DNA of 30,442 nucleotides from Gemmatimonadota bacterium (GTDB lineage: Bacteria; Gemmatimonadota; Gemmatimonadetes; Gemmatimonadales; GWC2-71-9), in the NCBI GenBank assembly GCA_016180765.1, contig JACPAP010000025.1, positions 1-30,442 on the forward strand, written 5' to 3'. Every line of letters starts with the position of its first letter. The stretch's first letter is position 1. The translations under genes were made by a program, and so were the position numbers. The notes below the pieces were generated by a model that saw only the letters and a program-made list of their open reading frames with translations, searched no databases and was not told the DNA's origin. Below are positions 1 to 7,430 of this stretch, piece by piece.

Positions 1-487
1 CGCAATCCCGGAGTCCCAGAAGGTCGTTCAGCACCCGGACTGCCTCGATCAAGCGACCGGGTCCCACGAACGGCCCGTAATGCGCCATGCCGTCCGACGC
101 CGCGGCGCGGGAGACGAAGATCTTGGGCGCCGGCCCGCCCGAGACCTTGATGAACGCGACCCGCCGGGTGCGGTCCATGTGGACGTTGAACGGGGGGCGG
201 AACCGCCGGATCAACCGCAACTCCGCGAGGCAGGCGGCGAACTCCGAGGGTTGGTACTCCCACTCGATATCGGCGGCGGCGCGGAGGATCCGACCGGCTT
301 TCTCGTCGGTGTCGGCCGCGCGGAAATAGCTGAGCAGTCGCGGCCTGAGACGCTTGGCCTTGCCCACGTACAGGACGCGCCCGCCGGCGTCCAGCATGCG
401 ATACACGCCGGGCCGGTTCTCCGCCAGCGCCGCCACCCGCCCGCGCAGCGGCTCGAGGTCGGTGAGGGGCAGCGCGAGCGACGTCAT
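1..487 (-). CDS. GIY-YIG nuclease, UvrC/Cho-like (3' end outside window)
   Basis: This is the first 162 codons of a GIY-YIG endonuclease, read from ATG at 487; the rest lies beyond base 1. In this family the N-terminal domain makes the 3' incision in nucleotide excision repair (UvrC, Cho) or is fused to DnaQ-type exonucleases. Visible motifs are GVY at residues 27-29, YVG at 40-42, the following KAKRLRPRL helix with its arginine, and the glutamate-containing LAELRLIRRFRPPFNV segment that matches the metal-binding helix. A later HYGPF motif is also typical. The segment where UvrC usually reads RDDKSYPY is MDRTRRVAF here, so a Cho-like or DnaQ-linked relative is as likely as true UvrC. It lies downstream of the zinc-ribbon peptidase gene on the same strand, separated by a palindromic element. 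A 14-bp duplication covers the start codon. Confidence 0.8.
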   Translation of the reverse strand, partial: MTSLALPLTDLEPLRGRVAALAENRPGVYRMLDAGGRVLYVGKAKRLRPRLLSYFRAADTDEKAGRILRAAADIEWEYQPSEFAACLAELRLIRRFRPPFNVHMDRTRRVAFIKVSGGPAPKIFVSRAAASDGMAHYGPFVGPGRLIEAVRVLNDLLGLRDC

Positions 488-504
488 GCTAGCGACGTCA
501 TGCT
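477..504. repeat. 14-bp tandem duplication over a start codon
   Basis: The unit AGCGACGTCATGCT occurs twice head to tail, at 477-490 and 491-504. On the minus strand each copy carries an ATG. The ATG at 487 opens the GIY-YIG gene. The ATG at 501 is out of frame and opens a five-codon reading frame whose TGA overlaps the real ATG in an ATGA arrangement. This is seen directly in the sequence; a role in translation is only a possibility. Confidence 0.9.
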
Positions 505-507
505 AAC

Positions 508-627
508 GTCGTGAGTCCGGGGCGGGTCTCTTCGCTCGCAGCCGTTCCGCGCGCGCCGGAGACGATGGGAGTTTCATGGCGCGCGCTCCACTAACGCGCG
601 CTCCGAGACCCGCCCTGGACTCACGAC
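508..627. repeat. Palindromic element, copy 1 of 2
   Basis: A 120-bp hairpin element fills the gap between two minus-strand genes. Its 23-nt outer arms (508-530 and 605-627) match with one mismatch. The loop region holds CACTAACGCGC at 589-599, 16 nt before the start of the 3' arm. A second copy with the same layout lies at 24764-24879. The arms differ in sequence between the copies while the inner GGGTC(T/C)C end and the loop motif are shared. No transposase is present. It could be a REP/MITE-like element or a structured RNA; there is no terminal T-tract to make it a clear terminator. Confidence 0.75.
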
Positions 628-634
628 ACCTCTC

Positions 635-1636
635 TCAACGTCGCCCGCGCAGGTAGTCGTGCAGCGTGAGGAACTTTTCGTACACCACCACCGCCTTGCG
701 TTTCTGCCCCAGCTCGGCGAACAGTTCGCGCATCCGGCCGCGCCGGGTCACATAGAAGCGGAAGGTCTCCGCGAAATCCTCTTGCGGATGGGTGGCGGCG
801 TAGGTCGAGACGTGGTCCGGCAACGTGGTGGCCACGCGGCGGCGCTGGAAGTCCACCCAGGTGTTGTCCACGCCGCGGTAGGTCTTGTACACCTCACCGA
901 ACGCGCGGCGAAACCGCTCGCTCCGGGTCCAGCGCCAGTTGTGGTACAGGAAGCTGTGGCCCAGCTCGTGCGCGATCAGGCCGACCAGCATGGACCAGTC
1001 GATCTCCGTGCGGGAGCGCCGATCCGTCACATACCGCTGCTCGATCTCCACGATCTTAGGCCAGCGGGGATCCACCCCGGACACCCCCGGGCGCAGCAGC
1101 ACCCGGTACCCCCACGGTTTGATGCGCGAGGTGCCCAGCAGCCGCCGCACGCGCCGCAGCGCGGGCCGCATCAGGTCCTGACCGGTGGCGTCGTTACCGC
1201 ACCACGGGCAGTGGATCATCCAGTCGTTGACGCCGCGGCCGCAGTGGGGGCACGATCCGTCGAAGTCGTGGTCGTCGCGCCAGGTCTGGTCGCGACCGCA
1301 CCAGGGGCAATGGGGCATGGGGTACTCCAGCCCGCCACCGCAGCCCCAGTCGCATCGCGCGTGATAGCGGAACCCCTTGGGTGCCTTGAGGGGCACCTCG
1401 CTGGAAGGCCCCTCTTCGTAGATATCGGCGCCGCACCAGGGGCAGAACCAGTAGGCGTCCGACACCACCCATCCGCAGTGGTAGCACTCGGCGCCGGTGA
1501 CCTGCCCGGTGTCGGGCCAGATCTGCCCGCGGCCGCAGCTCGGACAATAGGGCCAGTAGCGCCGCAGCTCATGGCCGCAGACGCAGCGGAGCTCGGGCCG
1601 CGGGACGGGTTCCCGCCGCCTACGGTTGCTGCTCAT
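635..1636 (-). CDS. Metallopeptidase with four N-terminal zinc ribbons
   Basis: This 333-residue protein has two halves. Residues 18-147 contain four zinc-ribbon units with paired CxxC-type knuckles (C18/C20-C31/C34, C51/C54-C65/C68, C95/C99-C110/C113, C129/C132-C143/C146), most ending in a repeated CPWCG. Residues about 170-333 resemble the putative zinc-binding metallopeptidase family with HELGH at 223-227 and a downstream EDFAETF stretch (286-292) that probably supplies the third metal ligand. No signal peptide or membrane segment is visible, so it should be cytoplasmic. The ATG start follows the mutM stop by 21 bases, so it is the last gene of the M48-purD-mutM run before the palindromic element. 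The substrate is unknown. The ribbons could bind nucleic acid or a protein partner, or simply be structural. Confidence 0.75.
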   Translation of the reverse strand: MSSNRRRREPVPRPELRCVCGHELRRYWPYCPSCGRGQIWPDTGQVTGAECYHCGWVVSDAYWFCPWCGADIYEEGPSSEVPLKAPKGFRYHARCDWGCGGGLEYPMPHCPWCGRDQTWRDDHDFDGSCPHCGRGVNDWMIHCPWCGNDATGQDLMRPALRRVRRLLGTSRIKPWGYRVLLRPGVSGVDPRWPKIVEIEQRYVTDRRSRTEIDWSMLVGLIAHELGHSFLYHNWRWTRSERFRRAFGEVYKTYRGVDNTWVDFQRRRVATTLPDHVSTYAATHPQEDFAETFRFYVTRRGRMRELFAELGQKRKAVVVYEKFLTLHDYLRGRR

Positions 1637-1657
1637 AACGTCGGGTTGCCACGATCT

Positions 1658-2491
1658 TCATGGCCCCCGCTGGCACCGCCAGCAGAACGTGGTGGCGCGC
1701 CCGTCAATCAGGTGCGTGGTCTGGAGGATGGTACCGCACCGGGGGCACGGCTGGCCGCCCCGCCCGTAGACGTGGAGCGCAAACTGAAACCCGCCGCGCC
1801 GGCCGGTGCCGGTGCGGTAGTCTCGGAGCGTCGTGCCCTGAGCCGCGATGGCTTCGCCCAGCACGGCGCGGACTTCCCGATGCAGGTTCGCCAGGGCGAC
1901 CGGGCCCAGGCGGTTCGCGGGTCGTGACGGATCGATCCCGGCACGGAACAGGGCTTCGTTGGCGTAGATGTTGCCCACCCCGGCCAGGCGCTGCTGGTCC
2001 ATGAGCGCCTTCTTCACGGCCTGCCGAGTGCCGCGGAACCGCGCGGCGAACGCGACCGCGTCGAACTCCGGCGCCAGGGGCTCGGGTCCGATGCGCGCCG
2101 TATAGGACCGCCAGCCGGCCTCGTCCAAGAGCCAGACCCGGCCCAGCCGACGGACGTCGCGGTACACGAAGGTCGCCTTCCCGTCCAGCTTGCTCAGGAA
2201 CACCACATAGCGCCGCTCGGGCGCCGTCAGGGGACGGTCGTACACCAACAGGTTTCCCGTCATGCCTGGTTGCACCACCATCCGGTGGCCGCTCTTGAAC
2301 CGGAGCACCACGTGCTTGGCGCGGCGGGTTACCTGCTCGATGCGGTTGCGCGCCAGGGTCGCGAGCAGCCGCCGCGGGCTCACGCGGCGCAGCACGTCGG
2401 GCTTGAAGAGCCTGGGAGCACGGAGGATCCGGCCGGTGAGCCTGGGCTCGAGGTCGCGAACGATGGTCTCGACTTCAGGAAGCTCGGGCAC
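1658..2491 (-). CDS. mutM: Formamidopyrimidine-DNA glycosylase (Fpg/MutM)
   Basis: This bifunctional base-excision repair glycosylase/AP lyase removes 8-oxoguanine and formamidopyrimidines. The 277 residues match the usual length. The N-terminus is PELPEVETIVRDLEP after the initiator, giving the catalytic proline and the general-acid glutamate. The RAKHVVL segment supplies the conserved lysine. Near the middle, LAGVGNIYANEALF matches the family's helix-two-turn-helix, and the C-terminus has a zinc finger of two Cx2C pairs (CPRC and CWRC). The start is GTG at 2491, preceded by a GAGGTGG ribosome site. It lies 39 bases after purD, and a palindrome spans this junction. The operon also encodes purine synthesis and two peptidases, so the grouping looks like generic housekeeping. 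Confidence 0.97.
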   Translation of the reverse strand: MPELPEVETIVRDLEPRLTGRILRAPRLFKPDVLRRVSPRRLLATLARNRIEQVTRRAKHVVLRFKSGHRMVVQPGMTGNLLVYDRPLTAPERRYVVFLSKLDGKATFVYRDVRRLGRVWLLDEAGWRSYTARIGPEPLAPEFDAVAFAARFRGTRQAVKKALMDQQRLAGVGNIYANEALFRAGIDPSRPANRLGPVALANLHREVRAVLGEAIAAQGTTLRDYRTGTGRRGGFQFALHVYGRGGQPCPRCGTILQTTHLIDGRATTFCWRCQRGP

Positions 2492-2501
2492 GCGCCACCT
2501 C

Positions 2502-2572
2502 GGTCCGTTCCAGCGCTTCGGGAGCTGGGTTCATGAGGGCCTCCCCTCAAGCCTGCTCGCGCTGGAACGGAC
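2502..2572. repeat. CCGTTCC palindrome at the purD-mutM junction
   Basis: Perfect 15-nt inverted arms (GGTCCGTTCCAGCGC at 2502-2516, complement at 2558-2572) flank a 41-nt loop. The downstream arm lies inside the last codons of purD, so the C-terminal residues EVRSSASR are encoded by it, and the loop contains the purD stop. The core CCGTTC is shared with palindromes at 6203-6268 and 20171-20191. There is no T-tract. Confidence 0.7.
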
Positions 2573-3826
2573 CTCGCGCCACGCGATGTCGCGACGGAAC
2601 ACTCGGCCCTCGTAGTGTATAGCTTCGGCCAGCGCGCGGCTTTGCGCGGCGGCTTCGGCGACGTCGTGCCCGAGCCCCGTGGCGCAGAGCACCCGCCCTC
2701 CGGCGACCCGGAGCGCCCCGCCGGCATCGCGAGTGGTGCCCGCGTGGAACAGCAGGGTGTCCGGCGGGCTGGTGACCGGCAGCGAGATGGCAGCCCCTTT
2801 CTGGGGGGCGTCCGGGTAACCCTGGGAGGCGACCACCGTGGTTACCGCGGCGCGGGCCGCCGCGAGCTGGGGGGTCGCGGGTCGCCAGGGCTCTCCCGAG
2901 CCGATGCGCCAGAAGTGGTCGGCCAGGTCGCCCGCCAGCGCGGGCAGCACGACCTGCGTCTCCGGATCGCCAAAGCGGCAGTTGAACTCCACCACGAACG
3001 GGTCGCCGGCCGGCGAGATCATGAGGCCGGCGTAGAGGCAACCCCGATATCGCGCGCCGCGCGCCCCCAGCTCCCGGAGGACTGGGAGGAAGATCTCCTG
3101 CTCCACCCGATCCAACAGCGGTTTGGTTGCCAGGGAGACCGGCGTGTAGGCCCCCATCCCCCCGGTGTTCGGCCCGGTGTCCCCCTCGCCCAGGCGCTTG
3201 TGGTCTTGGGCCGGCGGCAGCAGGAGCACGCCCTCACCATCGGTCAGTGCCAGCACGGACAGCTCCTCACCCTCCAGGAACCGCTCCACCAGCACCTCCC
3301 GCCCGGCGGCGCCGAACTTCCCCCCGAACATTTCGCGTGCCGCGGCCGCGGCCTCGGCGCGAGTGCGGCACACCACGGCGCCCTTGCCGGCGGCCAGCCC
3401 CGAGGCCTTGACCACCAACGGTTCTGGGTGCCCCGCGATGTACCTCGAGGCCGCAGCCTGGTCGGTGAAGCTGCGGCTCTCGGCGGTGGGTACCTGCGCT
3501 CGCGCCATGACGTCTTTGGCGAAGGCTTTGGAAGCCTCGATCCGCGCGGCGGCGGCGGTGGGCCCGAACGCCGGAACCTGTCGAGCGGCGAGTCGATCCA
3601 CCAGCCCCGCCGCGAGCGGCGCCTCCGGGCCGACCACCACGAGGTCGATCCGGTGCTGGTGAACCGCGTCAACCAGTCTGTCCGAGTTGTCTGCGGCTAG
3701 GGCCAAGTTGGTGGCGACCTCGGCGGTCCCGGCGTTGCCGGGGGCGCAATAGACGGCGGCGGCGCGCGAGAGCATCCAACTCAGGGCATGCTCCCGCCCG
3801 CCGCCGCCCACTACCAGCACTCTCAC
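2531..3826 (-). CDS. purD: Phosphoribosylamine-glycine ligase (GAR synthetase)
   Basis: It catalyses the ATP-dependent joining of glycine to phosphoribosylamine, the second step of de novo purine synthesis, in the cytoplasm. The 431 residues carry the family's N-terminal glycine-rich GGGGREHAL, the ATP-grasp segment VVKASGLAAGKGAVV, the PNTGGMGAYTP signature and EFNCRFGDPETQ near the metal site. The start is GTG at 3826; its bases overlap the TGA of the upstream M48 gene in a GTGA junction, which suggests translational coupling. The last dozen residues run into a palindromic element and may be a late addition to the C-terminus. Confidence 0.97.
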   Translation of the reverse strand: MRVLVVGGGGREHALSWMLSRAAAVYCAPGNAGTAEVATNLALAADNSDRLVDAVHQHRIDLVVVGPEAPLAAGLVDRLAARQVPAFGPTAAAARIEASKAFAKDVMARAQVPTAESRSFTDQAAASRYIAGHPEPLVVKASGLAAGKGAVVCRTRAEAAAAAREMFGGKFGAAGREVLVERFLEGEELSVLALTDGEGVLLLPPAQDHKRLGEGDTGPNTGGMGAYTPVSLATKPLLDRVEQEIFLPVLRELGARGARYRGCLYAGLMISPAGDPFVVEFNCRFGDPETQVVLPALAGDLADHFWRIGSGEPWRPATPQLAAARAAVTTVVASQGYPDAPQKGAAISLPVTSPPDTLLFHAGTTRDAGGALRVAGGRVLCATGLGHDVAEAAAQSRALAEAIHYEGRVFRRDIAWREVRSSASRLEGRPS

Positions 3827-4830
3827 CGCTTGGTCGTATCCTTGAACGCGTCCGTGAACGCGCGCGCGGCGCGCTTGGCCGCGTCGGCCACCTGTTCCAC
3901 CGTTTTCTTGGCCTCGGAGGCGTAGTGGGCCGCCGCGTCGCCCAGGTCCTGACTCAAGGGGCGTTCCTGCTCCGGCGCGCCGCGGCGCTGGTAGTCGCCG
4001 CCCAGGATGCGCTCGTACGCCCCGGTGTCGGTCCAGTGCTTGAGCTCCGCCGCGCGCAGCGTGTTAAATGGGTGACTGGCGCCCAGGGTGTTGAGGATCT
4101 TGTACATCGTATCCAGCGCGCCGCCCCGCTCCTCGTACTCGCTGGCCTGCCGCATGAAGGCATCCAGATCCATCTGTGTCATGTCGCCGCCGCCCGCGAG
4201 CTTCAAGAACACCCGATTCGTGGCGGTGGGGTCCTGGCTCGCCAGCAAGCCGGCGCGGTCCGCCGACAGCTCGCTTTTTCGATACCACTCCAGCAGCGCC
4301 AGTTTGATGGGCAATAACGCGATGCCGGCCAGAAACGGCAGGTTCTGGAAGCCCAGCTCCAGGATCAGGATCAGCACCGTGCGGTAGAGCGCGTGCCCGC
4401 TCATCACATGCCCCAGCTCGTGGCCCAGGAGGGCCCGCAGCTCGTCCGTGTCCAGCAGGCTCACGGCGCCCGAGTTGAGAATGATGAACGGCCGATCCAC
4501 TCCCACCGCGCCGGCGTTCACAAAGGGCGTCTGGGTGACGTACACCTCCGGCGCCTCCGGCCAATCCATGGTGGCGGACCCTTCGGTGATCAGCGTGTGG
4601 AGGACCGGGAACTGCGTGGGCCCCACGCGCACGGCGTTGGCCTGAAACAGCAGGCGAATGCCGCGTTCCCCGAAGGTCCCGACGATCTTCCGCACGGCTT
4701 CATCGAAGCCCGGGATGGCGCGCAACGTTTGGAGGGCCGCGCGGTCGGCCGGATGCTCCCAGGTGACCGGGGCGATCTGTTGCAGGACTTTGCGGGGCCG
4801 CGGCGAGGGGAGGCCGGTGGCGTCAGTCAT
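3823..4830 (-). CDS. M48-family zinc metallopeptidase
   Basis: The 335-residue protein has the HELGH zinc motif at 137-141 and the downstream SELSADRAG segment that supplies the third ligand in M48 (HtpX/Oma1-like) peptidases. A hydrophobic stretch after the motif (about residues 147-175) could be one or two membrane helices, so it is probably membrane-associated; the family acts in membrane-protein quality control. There is no N-terminal signal peptide. The C-terminal 50 residues are rich in Ala, Lys and Glu and look like an amphipathic tail. The ATG at 4830 has a strong GGAGG site eight bases upstream. It is the first gene of the purD-mutM run. Confidence 0.85.
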   Translation of the reverse strand: MTDATGLPSPRPRKVLQQIAPVTWEHPADRAALQTLRAIPGFDEAVRKIVGTFGERGIRLLFQANAVRVGPTQFPVLHTLITEGSATMDWPEAPEVYVTQTPFVNAGAVGVDRPFIILNSGAVSLLDTDELRALLGHELGHVMSGHALYRTVLILILELGFQNLPFLAGIALLPIKLALLEWYRKSELSADRAGLLASQDPTATNRVFLKLAGGGDMTQMDLDAFMRQASEYEERGGALDTMYKILNTLGASHPFNTLRAAELKHWTDTGAYERILGGDYQRRGAPEQERPLSQDLGDAAAHYASEAKKTVEQVADAAKRAARAFTDAFKDTTKR

Positions 4831-4852
4831 GGTGATTCCTCCGGGTAGATGC

Positions 4853-4916
4853 CGGGAAACGGGAAAGGGGAAAAGGGAAACGTTGGTACCGACGACGCAC
4901 CCTTTCCCGTTTCCCG
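4853..4916. repeat. G/A-rich hairpin element, copy 1
   Basis: Two perfect 17-nt arms (CGGGAAACGGGAAAGGG at 4853-4869, complement at 4900-4916) sit between the metB-like gene and the M48 gene. The spacer is 30 nt. The same core, GGGAAACGGGAAAGGG, forms a hairpin at 30266-30322, so this is a repeated element. It is all purine on one arm except for the Cs. It could terminate metB transcription or mark a repeat family. Confidence 0.75.
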
Positions 4917-4962
4917 TTGCCCGCTTCCCGATCTAGCTGTACGCAACGCCCGCCGGCCGGTT

Positions 4963-6138
4963 TCATTTGGTCGCCTTCGCCAGCGCCTGCTCCAAATCCG
5001 CCCGCAGATCCTCCACGTCTTCGATCCCCACCGAAAGCCGCACCAGCCCGTCGGTGAGTCCCATCTCCTCGCGCATGGCCCTGGGAACGCTGGCGTGCGT
5101 CATGCTCGCCGGGTGACCCACCAGGCTTTCGACCCCGCCCAGCGATTCGGCGAGGGCGAAGATCCGGGTGCTCTCCACCAAGACGCGCGCCCGGGCTGCC
5201 GAACCGAGTTCCAGGGAAATCATGCCCCCGAAGCCGCTCATTTGCCGGCAGGCCAGCTGGTATTGGGGGTGGTCCGCGAGGCCGGGGTAGTACACCCGCT
5301 GTACGGCCGCATGGCTCTGAAGCCACTCCGCGAGGCAGCGGCCGTTGCTGTCGTGTTGCCGCATCCGGAGCGACAGGGTCTTGGTGCCGCGGAGCGCCAG
5401 CCAGCAATCGAACGGTCCCGGGACCGCCCCCGCGGCGTTCTGGAGGAACGCGAGGCGTTCCGCCAGGTCGTCGCGGTGGGTGACGACGGCGCCGCCCACC
5501 ATGTCGCTATGGCCGTTCAGATACTTGGTCGTCGAGTGGATCACGACGTGGGCGCCGAGCGCGAGGGGCCGTTGGAATACCGGGGTCGCGAACGTGTTGT
5601 CCACCGCCACCAGCAGCGTGCGGTCCTGCGCCAGGGCGCCGACCGCCGCCAAGTCCGTGAGCCGCATCATCGGATTGGACGGCGTCTCCACGAAGATCAT
5701 CCTGGTGGCCGGGGTCACGGCCTTCGCGATCTCCCCAGGGTCCCGCGTGTCCACGAAGCTGAAGGTGAGCCCGAGCTGAGCGAACACCTGAGTCATGAGG
5801 CGGTGGGTGCCGCCATAGACGTTTTCGCCGCAGATCACGTGGTCGCCCGCTCGGAGCAGCTTGAGGACGGCGTCGGTGGCGGCGAGCCCGGACGCGAAGG
5901 CGAAGCCGTGGGTGCCGCCTTCGAGGGCGGCCAGGTTCCGTTCGAGGGCGTCGCGCGTGGGGTTTCGGGTGCGCGCGTACTCGAACCCCTTATGCCGCCC
6001 CAGGGCCAGCTGGACGTAGGTGGACGTCTGGTAGATCGGCGTCATGATGGCGCCGGTCGGATCGTCGGGGCGCTGGCCGGCGTGCACGGCTCGGGTGCCG
6101 AGCCCTAACTCGAGGTCGGACTCGAAGATCCGGGTCAT
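4963..6138 (-). CDS. Cystathionine gamma-synthase/lyase-type PLP enzyme
   Basis: A trans-sulfuration enzyme of the Cys/Met metabolism PLP family, 391 residues from the ATG at 6138. The pyridoxal lysine is K205 in HSTTKYLNGH, with D180 in the VAVDNTFATP motif that contacts the cofactor ring. The YARTRNPTRDALE region and the C-terminal SLGGVESLVGHPASMTH and RLSVGIED motifs are standard. Sequence alone does not separate cystathionine gamma-synthase (methionine synthesis) from cystathionine gamma-lyase or homocysteine-forming relatives; no other methionine gene is nearby to help. A frame extension to a TTG at 6195 exists, but the ATG matches the family N-terminus better. It diverges from the HD-GYP regulator across a palindromic intergenic region. 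Confidence 0.9.
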   Translation of the reverse strand: MTRIFESDLELGLGTRAVHAGQRPDDPTGAIMTPIYQTSTYVQLALGRHKGFEYARTRNPTRDALERNLAALEGGTHGFAFASGLAATDAVLKLLRAGDHVICGENVYGGTHRLMTQVFAQLGLTFSFVDTRDPGEIAKAVTPATRMIFVETPSNPMMRLTDLAAVGALAQDRTLLVAVDNTFATPVFQRPLALGAHVVIHSTTKYLNGHSDMVGGAVVTHRDDLAERLAFLQNAAGAVPGPFDCWLALRGTKTLSLRMRQHDSNGRCLAEWLQSHAAVQRVYYPGLADHPQYQLACRQMSGFGGMISLELGSAARARVLVESTRIFALAESLGGVESLVGHPASMTHASVPRAMREEMGLTDGLVRLSVGIEDVEDLRADLEQALAKATK

Positions 6139-6202
6139 GGGTGGCTCAAGTGCAAGGCGGATGGGAACGTACACTCCCGGACTTGGGGGCGGCAAGCGAC
6201 TG

Positions 6203-6287
6203 GTGCCGTTCCAACTTCACGGCCCCGGAAGCCGGTGAAAAAGTTCGCGGGCATCCTTGGAACGGCACTGGCTGTGCCGCTGGTTCC
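6203..6287. repeat. CCGTTCC palindrome with alternative pairing between divergent genes
   Basis: The arm GTGCCGTTCCAA (6203-6214) pairs perfectly with 6257-6268, and the interior adds short matched runs (AACTT/AAGTT, CAC/GTG, GGC/GCC). The downstream arm can instead fold with what follows: GGCAC at 6264-6268 with GTGCC at 6274-6278, and GGAAC at 6259-6263 with GTTCC at 6283-6287. The two folds are mutually exclusive. It lies between metB-like (start 6138) and the regulator (start 6305). Confidence 0.6.
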
Positions 6288-6304
6288 GGCGTACGTTAGC
6301 TGCC

Positions 6305-7399
6305 ATGACGTCCGACGGCTTCCGCTGTCTCGTGGTGGATGACGAGCCGCGCATCCGGAACGCGCTGGCGCGGCTTCTGGAAGGTGTGGGCTACCGGTGT
6401 GAACAAGCCGACTCGGCCCAAGCGGCCCTGGCGGCGCTGGAGCGCGAGCCGGCTCCGGTGGTGCTCACCGACATCCGGATGCCGGAGATGGACGGAGTGG
6501 CGCTGCTCCACGAAATCCGGCGGCGGTGGCCCGAGGTCGCCGTGGTGATGCTGACGGCGGTGGCTGAGGTGGAGACCGCCGTCGCCTGCCTGCAGGCCGG
6601 CGCCTACGACTACATCCCGAAGCCGTTCCATGTGGACGAGGTGCGCGCGCGGGTGACCCAGGCGCTCGAGAAACGCCGGCTGATCCTGGAGAACCGCCAA
6701 TACCAGGAGCACCTGGCGGACATGGTGGACCAGCAGGCGGTGCGGATCGAGGAGTTGTTCCTGGAGGGGGTCCAGACCCTGGCGCACGCGCTCGAGGCCA
6801 AGGACGCCTACACCAAGGGACATTCCGCGCGCGTGGCGGCGTATGCCGGCCGAATCGCCGCGGTGCTGGGATTGCCGGAGGCCGATGTCCAGCTCATCGA
6901 GTTGGGGGCCGAGCTGCACGACATCGGGAAGATCGGGGTGCGGGAGGCCGTGCTGCACAAGCCGGCCCGGCTCTCCGACGAGGAATACCACCACATCATG
7001 CAGCATACCGTGATCGGGGCACGGATTCTGGAACCGCTGCTCAAGCACGCGCCGCAGGTCCTGGCGGTGGTCCGCTCGCACCACGAACGGCCCGACGGTA
7101 GTGGCCTGCCCGACCGACTCCGAGGCGATCAGATCCCGTTGCACGCCCGGGTGGTCTCCGTGGCGGACGGCTTCGACGCCATGACGACGGGGCGGCCGTA
7201 CCGGCCGCCGCGCGCCGTGCCGGAGGCGCTGGAGGAGATCCGCCAGGGTGCCGGGAGGCAATGGGACGGCGCCATGGTGGACGCGTTTCTCGCCGTATGC
7301 CGCGACGCCGATCACCTTCCCATCCCCACGCCGGCGGTCTCGCGGCGGCGCGTTCCGCACCGCGTCGCGGCCGGTGCAATCGTCACGCCGCCTGGCTAA
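6305..7399 (+). CDS. Response regulator with HD-GYP output domain
   Basis: 364 residues. The N-terminal receiver has the acidic pair D12/D13, phospho-acceptor D56 in VLTDIRMP, and K106 in IPKPF. A helical linker leads to an HD-GYP phosphodiesterase domain: H173 (KGHSARV), HD at 205-206 in LHDIGKIG, and HH at 259-260 followed by ERPDGSGLP. The family hydrolyses cyclic di-GMP; here the GYP triplet reads GLP (267-269), a conservative change that does not remove metal ligands. So this is probably a phosphorylation-controlled c-di-GMP phosphodiesterase. The ATG at 6305 is chosen because upstream codons in frame lie inside the palindromic region. No kinase gene is adjacent; glmM begins 31 bases downstream. 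Confidence 0.92.
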   Translation: MTSDGFRCLVVDDEPRIRNALARLLEGVGYRCEQADSAQAALAALEREPAPVVLTDIRMPEMDGVALLHEIRRRWPEVAVVMLTAVAEVETAVACLQAGAYDYIPKPFHVDEVRARVTQALEKRRLILENRQYQEHLADMVDQQAVRIEELFLEGVQTLAHALEAKDAYTKGHSARVAAYAGRIAAVLGLPEADVQLIELGAELHDIGKIGVREAVLHKPARLSDEEYHHIMQHTVIGARILEPLLKHAPQVLAVVRSHHERPDGSGLPDRLRGDQIPLHARVVSVADGFDAMTTGRPYRPPRAVPEALEEIRQGAGRQWDGAMVDAFLAVCRDADHLPIPTPAVSRRRVPHRVAAGAIVTPPG

Positions 7400-7430
7400 G
7401 TTCCAGGCCGCATGGTGACGGGGTGATCGG

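Noticed and set aside
589..599. Integron attC-like core in CACTAAC
   Set aside because: The motif does not match the required RYYYAAC/GTTRRRY pair and no integrase gene is present.
4849..6108. Plus-strand open frame of 419 codons
   Set aside because: Antisense to the PLP enzyme, whose cofactor motifs are unambiguous.
6139..6304. SAM riboswitch or T-box upstream of the metB-like gene
   Set aside because: Palindromes are present, but none of the conserved riboswitch core or T-box sequence was recognised.
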